Shown: positions 26,729 through 36,900, counted from the first letter of the stretch. The stretch: DNA of 64,000 nt from Pseudomonadota bacterium (GCA_018818835.1 JAHIRD010000012.1:1-64000), one strand, 5' to 3'. Numbers and translations are program-made. The notes: generated by a model from the letters alone, not told the origin.

Positions 26729-29700
26729 CTAATGATGCCCATTCATGGCCTGTACTATTTTCTCCCCGATTTTTTCAGCGGACAGGCCGAACAGGTCATC
26801 CATTTTCAAGAGTTCAAGATGTTTGTCATCCCAGTTTACGCCGCCTTCCTGGACAATATTACGGATACGTTCGTGCTTGCCGCCCAGGGCTTTGACCTTG
26901 GTGAACAGGGGCAGGTGCTCATCCTTGAAATACACGTTGATGGACAGGATATTTTCGATCATGCTGGTGGTTTTTGAAATGATGGGGATGGACAGGATAT
27001 TTTTGTTGTCTTTGAGTCCTTTCCCGATAAACACATTCCCTTCTCGAGCAATGATGCTCTTGGTCCCTTTGAGACGGTTATCTGTTTCCACCCGGGACGG
27101 GATGGATTCGAAAATGCCTTCTTTTTTGATGACCTGAATACTGGTCTGGGGGCCGGCTTGTCCCAGAAGACTCAGGTTGTTGATCTGGTAGATCACAAGA
27201 CCGTTGATCCCCTCAATGACTCCCTGCAGATTTCTTAAAACAAGAATATTCGAGCTTGTCAGCTGGGACAGGGCGATGCCGTTCCGATCCAGAATTTCAA
27301 ACAAGAGGCCTTCCACTTTTTCACTGATGCGGCTGGTGCCCACTGTGACGGTTTTGGCCTGGTGTTTGATGGCATCAATGGGACGGGCCATGCTGTTAAT
27401 GGAATCGTTCAGGCATTCAAACAAGGCATCAAGCATGTTCAAAGGTGTTCCTTTGATGGCAAAGTCCGTTTCAAAGTCCGCGACCGGGAGCTTACCGGAA
27501 AGATATTTTAAAATCAGGGTGAGATCCGAGGCGGTATTGAATCCGATGATGGTGGGCAGGGTCTTTTCACGGCGGCGTTTACGGAATTCATTGTAAAATC
27601 CCGTAATTTTCTCCCTGAATTTATTTTCGAGAAAAACCTCATACACATTCATACCCTTTTGTGCATAATCATCAATGATGGCGGTGATTTCTTCACGCTG
27701 ATTGAAGATGAATCGCGATCCTTCATTGATGGACAGGGCAGCATAATACCCCCAGATATGCCCGGCCAGAGTATTGACAATGGGCGCAAAATGTTCTCTG
27801 ACCACAGGGACATGGAAAACACTTTTGGCGTAGGGTGCAAAACGTTCTTCTCCCTGGTTGCAGATGACAATGGGCAGGGCTTTATGGGCATGGAAAATAG
27901 CCGTGTCCTTGATAATGTCTCCCAGAACACTTTCACGGGTTCCAGCTGCACAAACGATAATCAGGGGCTCCGAAGAAAGATCAATGTGTTTTTTGTCTTC
28001 CACGAAATCCGATGAAATTGTTTTGTAGCACAGCTCACTGAGTTTAATGCGTATTTCATCGGAGGACGCTTTATTGGATCCGCTGCCCACGGTGGCCCAG
28101 TAGGTTTTTTGAATGGCATAAGTACTGGCGGATTCCTTGATAAGGTCCCCCAGTTCCAGAACGCGTTTCATCACCTGGGGTAATTTGAGGATGTGCTTGA
28201 TTTCATCGGACACAAAGGCTTCGTCCTGTTTGCCTGTGATGGCGGCAATGTGCAGGCCTAAAATAGCACCGGCAACAATCTGTGAGTAGAAGGCCTTGGT
28301 GGACGCAACGGACATCTCGATATCTCTGCCGCTGCTGGTATAAATCACTCCGTTAACTTTGAAGGTCAGGTCCGAATCCCTGCGGTTGACAATAGCCAGG
28401 GTATGGGCACCTCTGACACGGACCATATCCACGGCCAGGTTGGTGTCCGTGGTGGTGCCGGATTGGCTGATGGCAATGACCAGGGTGTCTTTCATACTGT
28501 CCTGACCGTCTTTGTCATTCATCATAAATCCGGAAAATTCTGAGGCTTTGAGGGCGGTAATCTGAATGGCCGGGTCATTGATATAATGGGACATGATGCC
28601 TGAACAGGCCAGGGCTGCGACGCCGGCTGTTCCTTGACCCACAAGAAAAATTCGACGAATACGGTTTTCAGTAAATGCGCTTACGATGGATGCGGGAACC
28701 ACCCGTTCGTCAAGGCTGGTGACGTAGAGTTCTTTTTTCCCGTCTTTTTTGATTTTCCATCTGTTTCGGATCGTTTTTTCAACCGACAGAGGTGATTCGG
28801 TAATTTCTTTGAGAAAATAATGTGAAAAGTCTTGACGGTCAATGTCCCGTGAGGTGATCTGAGTTGTTTTTATATCCTTGTCCGTAAGAGTAATCGGGGT
28901 CCCGTCATAATACATGGCTTCAATACCGGAAACCATGGATGAACCATTCCGTTTGCTTTGATCCAGAATAAAAACTTGTCCCTGGGTTTTACCTGCCATG
29001 CCGTCAACAACTTTTTCTCCGTCCATTTTGATGAAATTGGGTGTTTCCTCAACAAAACCATAAACTTCAGAGGCTGATATAAAATGGTCTTTTGCGATTC
29101 CCACAAAAACAGCCTGGCCGCTACCTTTCTGGGCAAGAAAAAGTTTGCCCGGTGCCAGGTCCGTGTGCATCGAAATGGCATGGGACCCTTCGAAATTATT
29201 GAGGGCCTTTAAAAAGGCGTCTTTGATATTTGACCCGTTTTTAAGGTACCGTTCGATTTGCATGGGGATGATTTTTGTGTCTGTGGTGATTTCAGGCTGG
29301 AGTTTGTCGTAGCGGTCTTCATACTCTTCTTTCAGTGTTCTGTAGTTGTCGATATCACCGTTCAGACAGACCTGGATGATGCCGCTTTTTTCTGTTCTGC
29401 AGCCGCTTGTTTCATTGTCCACAGGGTGGCAGTTTGACTCGGTGATGGCACCCACAGAGGCCCAACGGGTGTGGGCTGATACCGTATGGTTTTGGAATGG
29501 ACAGGCAGCAAGTATTTGGAGTATTGGGTCACTGATGATTCGGTGACGGAGAAAATGAACGTTGTCCCCCAGTTTCCCGATTTCTGCAGCGACCTTGTAA
29601 GCAAAGGCAATGGACACAAGGTCGTTTTGGTTTTCGTCCTTAGAGTCGTGAATGGAGATGCAGTTGTTAAGGAGAACGTCTTTATTTGTTCTTATTTTAA

Positions 29701-30472
29701 GTTGTTTGTATATGGTGTCGTCGATAAGTTTTTTGCGGAAGGTCTCAAAATTATCTTTGGTCAGGGTGAAAAGAAGAGAGATCCCAGCCGAATCCCTGCC
29801 TCGGACTTCAAGGCGGTCCATGGCGTTCAAGACGCTATTTATTTTTTTGAATACATTGACACTGTCTTTGGAGGCTTTCCCATGAACAGGATGGATCAAT
29901 TCACGGATGCTTTGTATATTTGACGTGATCTCATTTTGAATACACCAGTGGGTATCCAAGAGACTTTCGATTCGCTCTGAAATGATGTCCACATCCGAAG
30001 GAGCAAGGGTTCCCGCATGGTGATCGAGGGATTTTTTTTCGGTTTTTATCAGAGAGTCCAGACGTTTGGCCAAGGTACCAAAGGATTTTTCAAGCCCTTT
30101 GTCAAAGAAAATCTCAATAAACGCCAGATCACGATTCATTTCCCGAGACGTGTTTCTCAATGCATTGACCTGGGAATCCCCGCCCAGATAGTGGCTGTTC
30201 AAGTCAAGTTTCTGGTCAAAGCATGGCCCAAAACCTTGTTTTTCAATGGAGTCCATCATGGCGCTTATGGCCTCCATGTCCACAGGATGGGAAAGGGGAT
30301 CGGCCTTGTGATACGTTACAATGCCTGAAAGACCACAGTTTAAACGCAAGGGGCTGTATGGGAAAAAGACAATGCATGATGTTCGGCCTTTGGGTTTTCC
30401 CATGGACACGGGAGACATCATAACCTGGGTGAACGCGTGTGAAAATTTCTTGAATAATGATATGCTTGTCAT
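26729..30472 (-). CDS. Giant GlmS-like glutamine-fructose-6-phosphate amidotransferase (1247 aa)
   Basis: Relative of glucosamine-6-phosphate synthase, twice its usual 600 residues. The Ntn nucleophile candidate is Cys46 in L-N-C-G-L-S-G-I-V, not residue 2, so a propeptide would have to be removed as in PurF. About 165 extra residues separate it from R-L-E-V-R-G-R-D-S-A-G (220-230). Then come H-T-R-W-A-S-V-G (334-341), N-G-D-I-D-N-Y (371-377) and H-Y-F-L-K-E-I (551-557). The first SIS domain has A-I-S-Q-S-G-T-T-T-D-T (667-677) and V-A-S-T-K-A-F (722-728). The second SIS domain keeps likely equivalents of the isomerase Glu (813) and His (829). After another insertion, A-K-T-V-T-V (1039-1044) matches the lysine-containing C-terminus of E. 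coli GlmS; some 200 unassigned residues follow. Probably makes UDP-GlcNAc precursors or a related aminosugar. Confidence 0.8.
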   Translation of the reverse strand: MTSISLFKKFSHAFTQVMMSPVSMGKPKGRTSCIVFFPYSPLRLNCGLSGIVTYHKADPLSHPVDMEAISAMMDSIEKQGFGPCFDQKLDLNSHYLGGDSQVNALRNTSREMNRDLAFIEIFFDKGLEKSFGTLAKRLDSLIKTEKKSLDHHAGTLAPSDVDIISERIESLLDTHWCIQNEITSNIQSIRELIHPVHGKASKDSVNVFKKINSVLNAMDRLEVRGRDSAGISLLFTLTKDNFETFRKKLIDDTIYKQLKIRTNKDVLLNNCISIHDSKDENQNDLVSIAFAYKVAAEIGKLGDNVHFLRHRIISDPILQILAACPFQNHTVSAHTRWASVGAITESNCHPVDNETSGCRTEKSGIIQVCLNGDIDNYRTLKEEYEDRYDKLQPEITTDTKIIPMQIERYLKNGSNIKDAFLKALNNFEGSHAISMHTDLAPGKLFLAQKGSGQAVFVGIAKDHFISASEVYGFVEETPNFIKMDGEKVVDGMAGKTQGQVFILDQSKRNGSSMVSGIEAMYYDGTPITLTDKDIKTTQITSRDIDRQDFSHYFLKEITESPLSVEKTIRNRWKIKKDGKKELYVTSLDERVVPASIVSAFTENRIRRIFLVGQGTAGVAALACSGIMSHYINDPAIQITALKASEFSGFMMNDKDGQDSMKDTLVIAISQSGTTTDTNLAVDMVRVRGAHTLAIVNRRDSDLTFKVNGVIYTSSGRDIEMSVASTKAFYSQIVAGAILGLHIAAITGKQDEAFVSDEIKHILKLPQVMKRVLELGDLIKESASTYAIQKTYWATVGSGSNKASSDEIRIKLSELCYKTISSDFVEDKKHIDLSSEPLIIVCAAGTRESVLGDIIKDTAIFHAHKALPIVICNQGEERFAPYAKSVFHVPVVREHFAPIVNTLAGHIWGYYAALSINEGSRFIFNQREEITAIIDDYAQKGMNVYEVFLENKFREKITGFYNEFRKRRREKTLPTIIGFNTASDLTLILKYLSGKLPVADFETDFAIKGTPLNMLDALFECLNDSINSMARPIDAIKHQAKTVTVGTSRISEKVEGLLFEILDRNGIALSQLTSSNILVLRNLQGVIEGINGLVIYQINNLSLLGQAGPQTSIQVIKKEGIFESIPSRVETDNRLKGTKSIIAREGNVFIGKGLKDNKNILSIPIISKTTSMIENILSINVYFKDEHLPLFTKVKALGGKHERIRNIVQEGGVNWDDKHLELLKMDDLFGLSAEKIGEKIVQAMNGHH

Positions 30473-30614
30473 GATTTTTTTATGAGTCCTTTAATATTGA
30501 ACCGGTTTGATAATCGGCTGTTCGCCTGACTGTAGTTTCTATTTATTGTTTTTTGTGAGAGCGACCCTGTTATTTTATTGGCAGGGGAGGGACAAGCACC
30601 AGGGCTTACCATGG

Positions 30615-31994
30615 TCATAAATGGTGTTGGTCCTGATCATGCTGGGCCAAAAGATGCTTGGTGTCATTCGTTTCAATCGGGGTTCCGAAATACTGTTTCA
30701 TAACCATGCGTGCATATTTGCATGCTTTGGTCCCTATGTATTTTTCATGCCCGACCAAAACGGATAGGGCGACTTTTCTGGAACCGTTTTTTTCTTCGGC
30801 GAATCCCACGAACCAGTCGATACGCACATCATGGTCCTTGTTGTAGATAGATCCGGTTTTACCACCGATATTGAGTTTTTTCAGAACCGGGTCTTTACGG
30901 AATCCACTAAAACTTTTTCGTCCTGTTCCACGTGTGATGGTGGATGCCATGAGTTTTTTGATGACAGACGATGTTTCAGGGCGGATGGCCTGACTGAGTT
31001 GATGAATACGTCCCGTGTAAATAATCTGGCCATCGTCATCGGTAATCTGATCAATGATTGACGGCTCAATGAACTGACCATCGTTTAGGATCGTACCCGA
31101 AAGCAGAGCACCGTGGAGGGGGGATAAAAGGGTATCCCTGTTAAATCCGCAGGCGATTTCAGCTAAATTGTAGGGCTCATCCGAAAGACTCATGGCGCTT
31201 TTGGCAAGGGGGGCCTCGAAGTGAATGTCACGATTGAATCCAAAGGAGTGCGCATATTTTTCAAGGGTGGTTTTCCCCAGATTCAAGGACCCGAGTTTCC
31301 CGAACACAGGGTTGACAGACTGTGCAAAGGAGTCAGCAAAACTGATTCTGTTGGTGTGCTTGTTGGTTTTGTCTTTGAGTTGACGCTTGTAGAGGGTATA
31401 TTTTCCCCCGTTGAATTTCATGCCCGAATGGGCATTGAGTCCGCATTTTTCTACGGCGGCCGCAGCGGTCACGATTTTAAAAATGCTGGCTGCAGGATAC
31501 TGGGTTGAAATGCAGGGATTGATAGAACTTTTAGAGTCGAAACCCGCCATGGCCAGGACTTTTCCTGATTCAGGATCCAGGACAACAATGGCTATATACC
31601 TGGGTTTGCCCCGGGTTAGTTTCTTTGTTCGCTCAAACTGGTCCAGAATATAGTTCTGGAGATCCATATCAATGGACGTGTCCACATGCAGGACTTTACC
31701 ATCCGTGTTAAGATCAAATCGTTTATTCCTGATATTGGCAAGGTCTTTGTCCTGAATAAGGCTTTGGACATCCAATTTGGTGATGGAAGACAGTGCTTCA
31801 TCAAGGATCGTGGGTGGGATGGAGGCCTGGAGACGTGACCCATCACGAAGACTGAGGCTGACTGCATAAAAGGCAATAATGAGCAGTGGAATAAAAAAAA
31901 GCAGTCTGGAAAGGCGTTTAAGCAGCTTTTTCCGTGCCGCTTTTTTTTTCATCGAGTCTTGCAGGTCTCGCCAACTTTGTCGTTCAATAATCAT
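30615..31994 (-). CDS. Penicillin-binding protein transpeptidase, membrane-anchored
   Basis: Class B-like D,D-transpeptidase cross-linking peptidoglycan on the periplasmic face. After a basic cytoplasmic start, one transmembrane anchor lies near residues 29-47. The serine active site is S-I-F-K (170-173), the second motif S-V-N (226-228) and the third K-T-G (379-381), all intact. The N-terminal pedestal domain is small, so the 459-residue protein is shorter than FtsI or PBP2. I start it at ATG 31994; a TTG at 32006 would add four residues. It lies just upstream of the GlmS-like gene on the same strand, suggesting a shared cell-envelope role. Confidence 0.88.
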   Translation of the reverse strand: MIIERQSWRDLQDSMKKKAARKKLLKRLSRLLFFIPLLIIAFYAVSLSLRDGSRLQASIPPTILDEALSSITKLDVQSLIQDKDLANIRNKRFDLNTDGKVLHVDTSIDMDLQNYILDQFERTKKLTRGKPRYIAIVVLDPESGKVLAMAGFDSKSSINPCISTQYPAASIFKIVTAAAAVEKCGLNAHSGMKFNGGKYTLYKRQLKDKTNKHTNRISFADSFAQSVNPVFGKLGSLNLGKTTLEKYAHSFGFNRDIHFEAPLAKSAMSLSDEPYNLAEIACGFNRDTLLSPLHGALLSGTILNDGQFIEPSIIDQITDDDGQIIYTGRIHQLSQAIRPETSSVIKKLMASTITRGTGRKSFSGFRKDPVLKKLNIGGKTGSIYNKDHDVRIDWFVGFAEEKNGSRKVALSVLVGHEKYIGTKACKYARMVMKQYFGTPIETNDTKHLLAQHDQDQHHL

Positions 31995-32232
31995 ATATAT
32001 TATCAATCTAAGCGTTTGTAAATACTGCTTAAAGGATGCTATGAAAGGCTAATGCAGCCAAATTGTACTGAATTTATGACTTAAGTTACCGTGAAAGTCA
32101 ATAAAATAAACGGTTATATGTCTGAAAATCCATAAAAGACAGGGTTTCCTGTTTCATATACCCTTGGGTACGTCACTAGTCATCATGGCGAAGCATGCTG
32201 TTTAAAAAATAAGCAGGATACATTCAAGTTGC

Positions 32233-34170
32233 TTATTTAACAGGTGTTCCTGCCTTGACCTTTGTGTCGAATGAGGCCACAACAAAGCCTTTTTTATCGG
32301 ATGCGGCCAGAATCATGCCCTCTGACAGTTGCCCCATGAGCTTAACCGGTTTGAGATTGGCCACCAGGATCACCTGTTTGCCTATGAGTTCTTCGGGTGA
32401 ATAGCTTTTGGATATTCCTGCTACAATGGTCCGTTCACGGCCTTCACCCATATCCACCGTGACTTTCAGCAGTTTTTCCGCCTTGGGAATGGCCTCGGCA
32501 TGGATGACTGTGGCTGTTCTCAAGTCCAGTTTTGAAAAATCGTCAAAGGTTATTTCCGGTTTTAATTCGGGTTTCAGGCCAGTCACCTGAACGGGTTCGG
32601 GTTGTTTCGACTCTTTAACCTCAATACGTGGGAAAAGGGCTTTGATTTTTTTCAACTCGGAACCGGGAACAAGCTGTTTCCATGCACGGACATGTTCGAG
32701 CAAATAATAATCGGGATCTGCATCAACCCCGAGATGGGTCTGCATGGTTTTCGATGTCCCGGGCATGATGGGATAGAGAAGCCCCGAGACAAGCCTGAGT
32801 CCTTCGAGAAGATTGACCATGACGGCCTGAAGTCTGGGCTTAAGTGCAGGGTCTTTGGCCAGGTCCCAGGGTGCCTTTTCGTCAATGAATTTATTCATGC
32901 GGCTGATAAATTTAAAAACAGCAGCAAGCCCCTTATGAAAGGCAAATGTGTCCATGGACTCGGAATAATCATCCACAGCGTCCATGGCTTCTTTTTCAAG
33001 GCTCAGGTCGAATTCTTCTTCCACATGGGGGTCTGATTCGGGCACACGTCCGTCAAAATATTTGAAGCTCATGGCAAGAACACGTGAAAACAGATTCCCA
33101 AGATCATTGGCAAGATCCGTATTGATTCTCTGAATGATTGATTCTTCGGAAAAATTGGAGTCCAGGCCAAAAACCATATCCCGCATCAGGAAAAAACGAT
33201 AGGCATCAACACCGTATGTGTCTTTCAGAGTCAGCGGGTTGGCCACATTGCCGAGACTTTTGGACATCTTGCTGTCACCCATATTCCAGAAACCATGGAC
33301 ATTCAGAGACTGAAAAAGTGGGATGCCAGCGGCCTTGAGCATGGTGGGCCAATAAATGGCATGGGTTTTCAGGATATCTTTGGCGATGATGTGCTGGACA
33401 TGGGGCCAGAACGTCCGGAATTTTTCATCATCAGGAAAACCCAGGGCCGACACATAATTGAGCAGGGCATCAAACCAGACATAGGTCACGAATTTATCAT
33501 CAAAGGGCAGGGTGATCCCCCATGTCAACCGGGTTTTCGGGCGTGATATGCACAGGTCCTCAAGGGGTTCTTTGAGAAATGACAGGACCTCGTTCCGGTA
33601 TTGTTTCGGACGGATGAAATCCGGATGTTGGTTGATATGATCGATCAACCAGTCCTGGTAAGCGCTCATTTTGAAAAAATAATTGGATTCTTTGATGCGC
33701 TGGGGCTCTTTCAGGTGGTCAGGGCATTTACCATCCACCAGTTCCCGTTCCTGGTAGAATCGCTCGCACCCTACGCAGTAGAGACCTTCATACTCGGAAT
33801 AGTAGATATCACCTTTTTCATAAATGTTTGAAAGTACTTGTGCCACCACATTTTTATGTCGCTCATCAGTGGTCCGGATAAAGTCATCGTTGCGGATGTC
33901 CAGTTGGGGCCAGAGATCTTTGAAAAGCGAGCTGATCCGGTCTGCATATTCCTTGGGGCTCATCTGCTCATTTTTTGCGGCTTCGGCAATTTTGTCACCG
34001 TGCTCATCCGTGCCGGTTAAAAAATAAGTGGGCACGTTTTTCATGGCATGGTAACGCCGTGCCACATCTGCGGCAATGGTGGTATAGGCATGCCCCAGAT
34101 GGGGTTTTGCATTCACGTAATATATTGGCGTGGTAATGTAAAAAGGTTTTTCTTTGGTCAATGCTGTCAC
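32233..34170 (-). CDS. metG: Methionyl-tRNA synthetase
   Basis: Charges tRNA-Met. The class I HIGH motif appears as H-L-G-H (24-27) and the second signature as K-M-S-K-S-L-G-N. The connective domain has C-V-G-C and C-P-D-H, consistent with one zinc knuckle. The C-terminal 110 residues (D-F-S-K-L-D-L-R-T-A, G-I-S-K-S-Y-S-P-E-E-L, L-K-P-V-K-L-M-G-Q-L-S-E-G-M) are the EMAP-II/Trbp111-like tRNA-binding domain that mediates dimerisation. Total length 645. It is preceded on the same strand by ricT and holB, an order common in these bacteria. Confidence 0.97.
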   Translation of the reverse strand: MTALTKEKPFYITTPIYYVNAKPHLGHAYTTIAADVARRYHAMKNVPTYFLTGTDEHGDKIAEAAKNEQMSPKEYADRISSLFKDLWPQLDIRNDDFIRTTDERHKNVVAQVLSNIYEKGDIYYSEYEGLYCVGCERFYQERELVDGKCPDHLKEPQRIKESNYFFKMSAYQDWLIDHINQHPDFIRPKQYRNEVLSFLKEPLEDLCISRPKTRLTWGITLPFDDKFVTYVWFDALLNYVSALGFPDDEKFRTFWPHVQHIIAKDILKTHAIYWPTMLKAAGIPLFQSLNVHGFWNMGDSKMSKSLGNVANPLTLKDTYGVDAYRFFLMRDMVFGLDSNFSEESIIQRINTDLANDLGNLFSRVLAMSFKYFDGRVPESDPHVEEEFDLSLEKEAMDAVDDYSESMDTFAFHKGLAAVFKFISRMNKFIDEKAPWDLAKDPALKPRLQAVMVNLLEGLRLVSGLLYPIMPGTSKTMQTHLGVDADPDYYLLEHVRAWKQLVPGSELKKIKALFPRIEVKESKQPEPVQVTGLKPELKPEITFDDFSKLDLRTATVIHAEAIPKAEKLLKVTVDMGEGRERTIVAGISKSYSPEELIGKQVILVANLKPVKLMGQLSEGMILAASDKKGFVVASFDTKVKAGTPVK

Positions 34171-34286
34171 GCTGATGATCCGTCCTTTTGTTCAATCGTT
34201 AAGTGTCACGTGCCCCATGAATTATCATAAGGGTCCACGGGCTCGAATAAAACATCCATGTGAATTATGGATTTCGTTCTTAAACA

Positions 34287-35159
34287 TCAATCGGGGTCAT
34301 TCGTCTCCGGTTTTGGTTCAGGATCCCCTGCCATTTTTGTCCGCTCTCTGGGTGGGTCTTCGGAAAAGGTTTGAACCTCACTCACCTTGAGTTCACATTC
34401 CGTATTGTCCTCCAGCTTGACCGTAATTCTGCTGCAGATCACGTTGTGTCGGATGACTTTGCCTTTCCCTTTGGGTGTGACGACGGTTTTTCCGATTTTT
34501 GGGAAGTCTTTTTTTATGGACTTATAGGTTTCGTTCTCAAAGGTCAGGCAGCACATCAGGCGGCCGCAGAGCCCTGAAATTTTGGTAGGGTTCAGAGATA
34601 AACCCTGTTCCTTGGCCATTCGAATGGATACGGGGTCGAATTTTTCAATATAGGATGAACAGCAGATCTCCCTACCGCAACGACCGAGTCCTCCGCACAT
34701 TTTTGCCTGGTTTCGGATACCCACCTGGCGCATTTCGATGCGAACCCTGAACTGTTTGACCAGGTTTTTCACAAGCTGGCGAAAATCCACACGACCTTCC
34801 GCTGTGAAGAAAAAGGTCAGTTTGCTTGTGTCAAAGGTACTTTCCACTGAAAAGAGATTCATATCAAGCTTTAATTCATCCACCTGTTTCTGGCAATATT
34901 CAACGGCTTCATTTTCAAGCTGGATGTTTTTTTCACGCTGTTCGGAGTCAGCATCCGTGGCCAGGCGGAATACTTTTTTTAAAGGGCTTTTTGATGTTCG
35001 TTCAGAAAGGGGAACAGGGGCTGTTGCCACAAGGCCGTAGCCCAGTCCTTGCTCGGTGGTGACAATCACTTTGTCGCCCACGTCCAAAACAAAAGGTCCA
35101 CAGCTGAAATCATATATTTTACCCGAAGGTTTGAATCGTATACCCACTACTTTTTGCAT
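34287..35159 (-). CDS. ricT: PSP1 domain protein RicT
   Basis: Homologue of Bacillus YaaT/RicT, which with RicA and RicF forms an iron-sulfur complex affecting RNase Y-dependent mRNA maturation. The PSP1 domain covers about residues 60-145. A cysteine-rich segment follows (M-C-G-G-L-G-R-C-G-R-E-I-C-C, then G-L-C-G-R-L-M-C-C-L), the likely cluster site. A hydrophilic Pro/Glu-rich tail ends the protein. The stop of holB and the start of ricT are almost adjacent, so they are cotranscribed, as in Firmicutes. Partners RicA and RicF are not in view. Confidence 0.9.
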   Translation of the reverse strand: MQKVVGIRFKPSGKIYDFSCGPFVLDVGDKVIVTTEQGLGYGLVATAPVPLSERTSKSPLKKVFRLATDADSEQREKNIQLENEAVEYCQKQVDELKLDMNLFSVESTFDTSKLTFFFTAEGRVDFRQLVKNLVKQFRVRIEMRQVGIRNQAKMCGGLGRCGREICCSSYIEKFDPVSIRMAKEQGLSLNPTKISGLCGRLMCCLTFENETYKSIKKDFPKIGKTVVTPKGKGKVIRHNVICSRITVKLEDNTECELKVSEVQTFSEDPPRERTKMAGDPEPKPETNDPD

Positions 35160-35160
35160 A

Positions 35161-36186
35161 TTACACTCTCGATAGGTTAAATGCCATAATTTCCAGGCTC
35201 AGTCTAAGAGCTGCATTGGCCTGGATGTTTTTTTGCGCCCTCTGGATATGGGCGTTCATTAAAAGAAGATCCGGAACTGAAAATCGGTATGAGATCCGGG
35301 CTATGCTTTGTTCCAGATCCCTGTTTAAAATTTTGTCCGGTGAAAATTTATAGATGACAAGGTCCCTCATCAGAGAAATCATAACATCCAACGCATTTAG
35401 AGCAAAATCTTTTTTGGATGAAAGTTTTTCAGCAAAAAGAAGGCCTGATGTGAGGGAGGTGCTGTCTTTGCACAACTCGATTTCATCAGCCAACCACTTT
35501 CTGAAAGAAAAAAGGCCCTTGGAACTGTTCGTTTTTTCGGAAAGTATAAGCGCTTTTCCGATACTGCCGTTGGCCATGGATGCCAAAATTCCTGCCCGTT
35601 CAGGATCAAGACCCCGTCGGGTCAGAAACGTTTCGATGCCGTTCAAGGAGATGGGATTAAAGCCAATCTCCTGACAGCGTGAGACGATTGTGGGCAAGAG
35701 ATCGGAGGTCTGGTTGGTAATCAGGATAAACATGGTGTTTTCCGGGGGCTCTTCCAATGACTTGAGTAGGGCATTGGACGATTCCGGGTTCATGCTATGT
35801 GCATCATCAATGATGACCACGCGTGTTTTTGCTTCGTAGGGTTTGAGCAGGAGCTTGGAACACAGCTCACGGATCTGTGCAATTTTGATCATGTTGCCTG
35901 AAGGACTGATGTGAAGGATATCCGGATGGACTCCTGATAAGATCTTATGGCATGATCGGCAGCTGGAGCAGGGGAAGAACGAGGCCATCTCCATGGACGT
36001 GTTGCCTGAATCCTTTTTTTGGTTCGATTCAGGGCAGTTCAATGCCATGGCAAACGTAAGCGCAATCGTACGTTTACCGATTCCCTCAATTCCCGAAAAC
36101 AAGAGGGCATGAGGAATGGATCGGTTTTTGAACATGAAAATCAGACGACCAATCTCATTTTCTTGATCTATGATGGCATCAAACAT
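35161..36186 (-). CDS. holB: DNA polymerase III subunit delta prime
   Basis: Clamp-loader subunit. With ATG 36186 the protein begins MFDAIIDQENEIGRL, the normal start of the family; the frame is open to 36273 but the extra 29 residues look unrelated. The P-loop-like G-I-E-G-I-G-K-R lies at 32-39. C-P-E-S near residue 55 and C-S-S-C-R-S-C-H near 75-82 provide the zinc module. I-D-D-A-H-S-M and L-L-K-S-L-E-E-P-P are the Walker B and sensor regions. The C-terminal collar domain is helical. It is the first gene of holB-ricT-metG on the minus strand. Confidence 0.92.
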   Translation of the reverse strand: MFDAIIDQENEIGRLIFMFKNRSIPHALLFSGIEGIGKRTIALTFAMALNCPESNQKKDSGNTSMEMASFFPCSSCRSCHKILSGVHPDILHISPSGNMIKIAQIRELCSKLLLKPYEAKTRVVIIDDAHSMNPESSNALLKSLEEPPENTMFILITNQTSDLLPTIVSRCQEIGFNPISLNGIETFLTRRGLDPERAGILASMANGSIGKALILSEKTNSSKGLFSFRKWLADEIELCKDSTSLTSGLLFAEKLSSKKDFALNALDVMISLMRDLVIYKFSPDKILNRDLEQSIARISYRFSVPDLLLMNAHIQRAQKNIQANAALRLSLEIMAFNLSRV

Positions 36187-36434
36187 ACTCGGGTTCTCGG
36201 GTTTGTTAGCACGGTGACTCCAGGCTAAAGCACACAGCCATGTCAGAATTTTAGGAAAAGCCCCGGTGAGCATGGATCATGGAGTGATTGATTAAACAAA
36301 ATGAATCCGGAATGTTATCTGAAAACGGGGTAAAAAATAAGCATGATTTTTCTACGGCCGTCGGCTCATAAAGCCCCTGTACGCCGTAGGGAACAAGGCA
36401 AGGGGTCTGGTCATAAGAACCAAGGAAATCCAAA

Positions 36435-36491
36435 GGGCCTAGCTGCTTTTGTCACATGGCACACGGTGATAAAAGCGCTTTTTAAAGGCCC
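36435..36491. terminator. Interrupted hairpin downstream of the HU/IHF gene
   Basis: GGGCC (36435-36439) pairs with GGCCC (36487-36491), and inside it GCTTTTGTCAC (36445-36455) pairs with GGTGATAAAAGC. It lies 28 bp after the HU/IHF stop and may terminate it, although no clean T-run follows. The rest of the 332-bp gap to holB shows only a partial CTACGGCCG/CGCCGTAG dyad. Confidence 0.4.
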
Positions 36492-36518
36492 AAGGATTCC
36501 ATTTAACAGCTAACAGTA

Positions 36519-36797
36519 CTATTTGTAATCCACGCGCTCTTTGAGTTCCTTGCCACATTTGAAAAAAGGCAATTTTTTTGGTTTGATGGTGACTTTTTCG
36601 CCTGTTTTCGGGTTTCTTCCCGTATAACTCTTATACTCCTTGACAAAAAAACTGCAAAGACCACGAATTTCAACCCGGTCACCTTGTACAAGGGCATCTG
36701 TCATGGCATCAAAAAAAATCTGAACAACTTCCGCAGCTTCAGCTTTGGAAATATCTGCATCGGTTTTCAGTGCGGAGATCAACTCCAACTTATTCAT
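36519..36797 (-). CDS. HU/IHF family DNA-bending protein
   Basis: Small basic nucleoid protein that bends DNA as a dimer. The 92 residues begin MNKLELISALKTDADISKAE. The DNA-inserting beta arm contains G-R-N-P-K-T-G-E-K-V with the intercalating proline, and V-E-I-R-G-L-C-S-F-F-V precedes it. K-P-K-K-L-P-F-F-K-C-G-K-E-L-K is typical of IHF-beta-like members, so it may be one half of an IHF. The start at 36797 is decided by a perfect AAGGAGG; the open frame extends further upstream without family similarity. Confidence 0.93.
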   Translation of the reverse strand: MNKLELISALKTDADISKAEAAEVVQIFFDAMTDALVQGDRVEIRGLCSFFVKEYKSYTGRNPKTGEKVTIKPKKLPFFKCGKELKERVDYK

Positions 36798-36900
36798 ATA
36801 GCCTCCTTCATCGAATGAGAAATAGTCCGGGTTACCTCCGGTCCAAACAAACAAAATTAATAAACGTAATTTGATAGTAAGTCAAGCAGTTATAATCATT

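Noticed and set aside
32007-32232. Small RNA or regulatory element between the transpeptidase and metG genes
   Set aside because: Only AT-rich sequence with no clear hairpin, repeat or reading frame.
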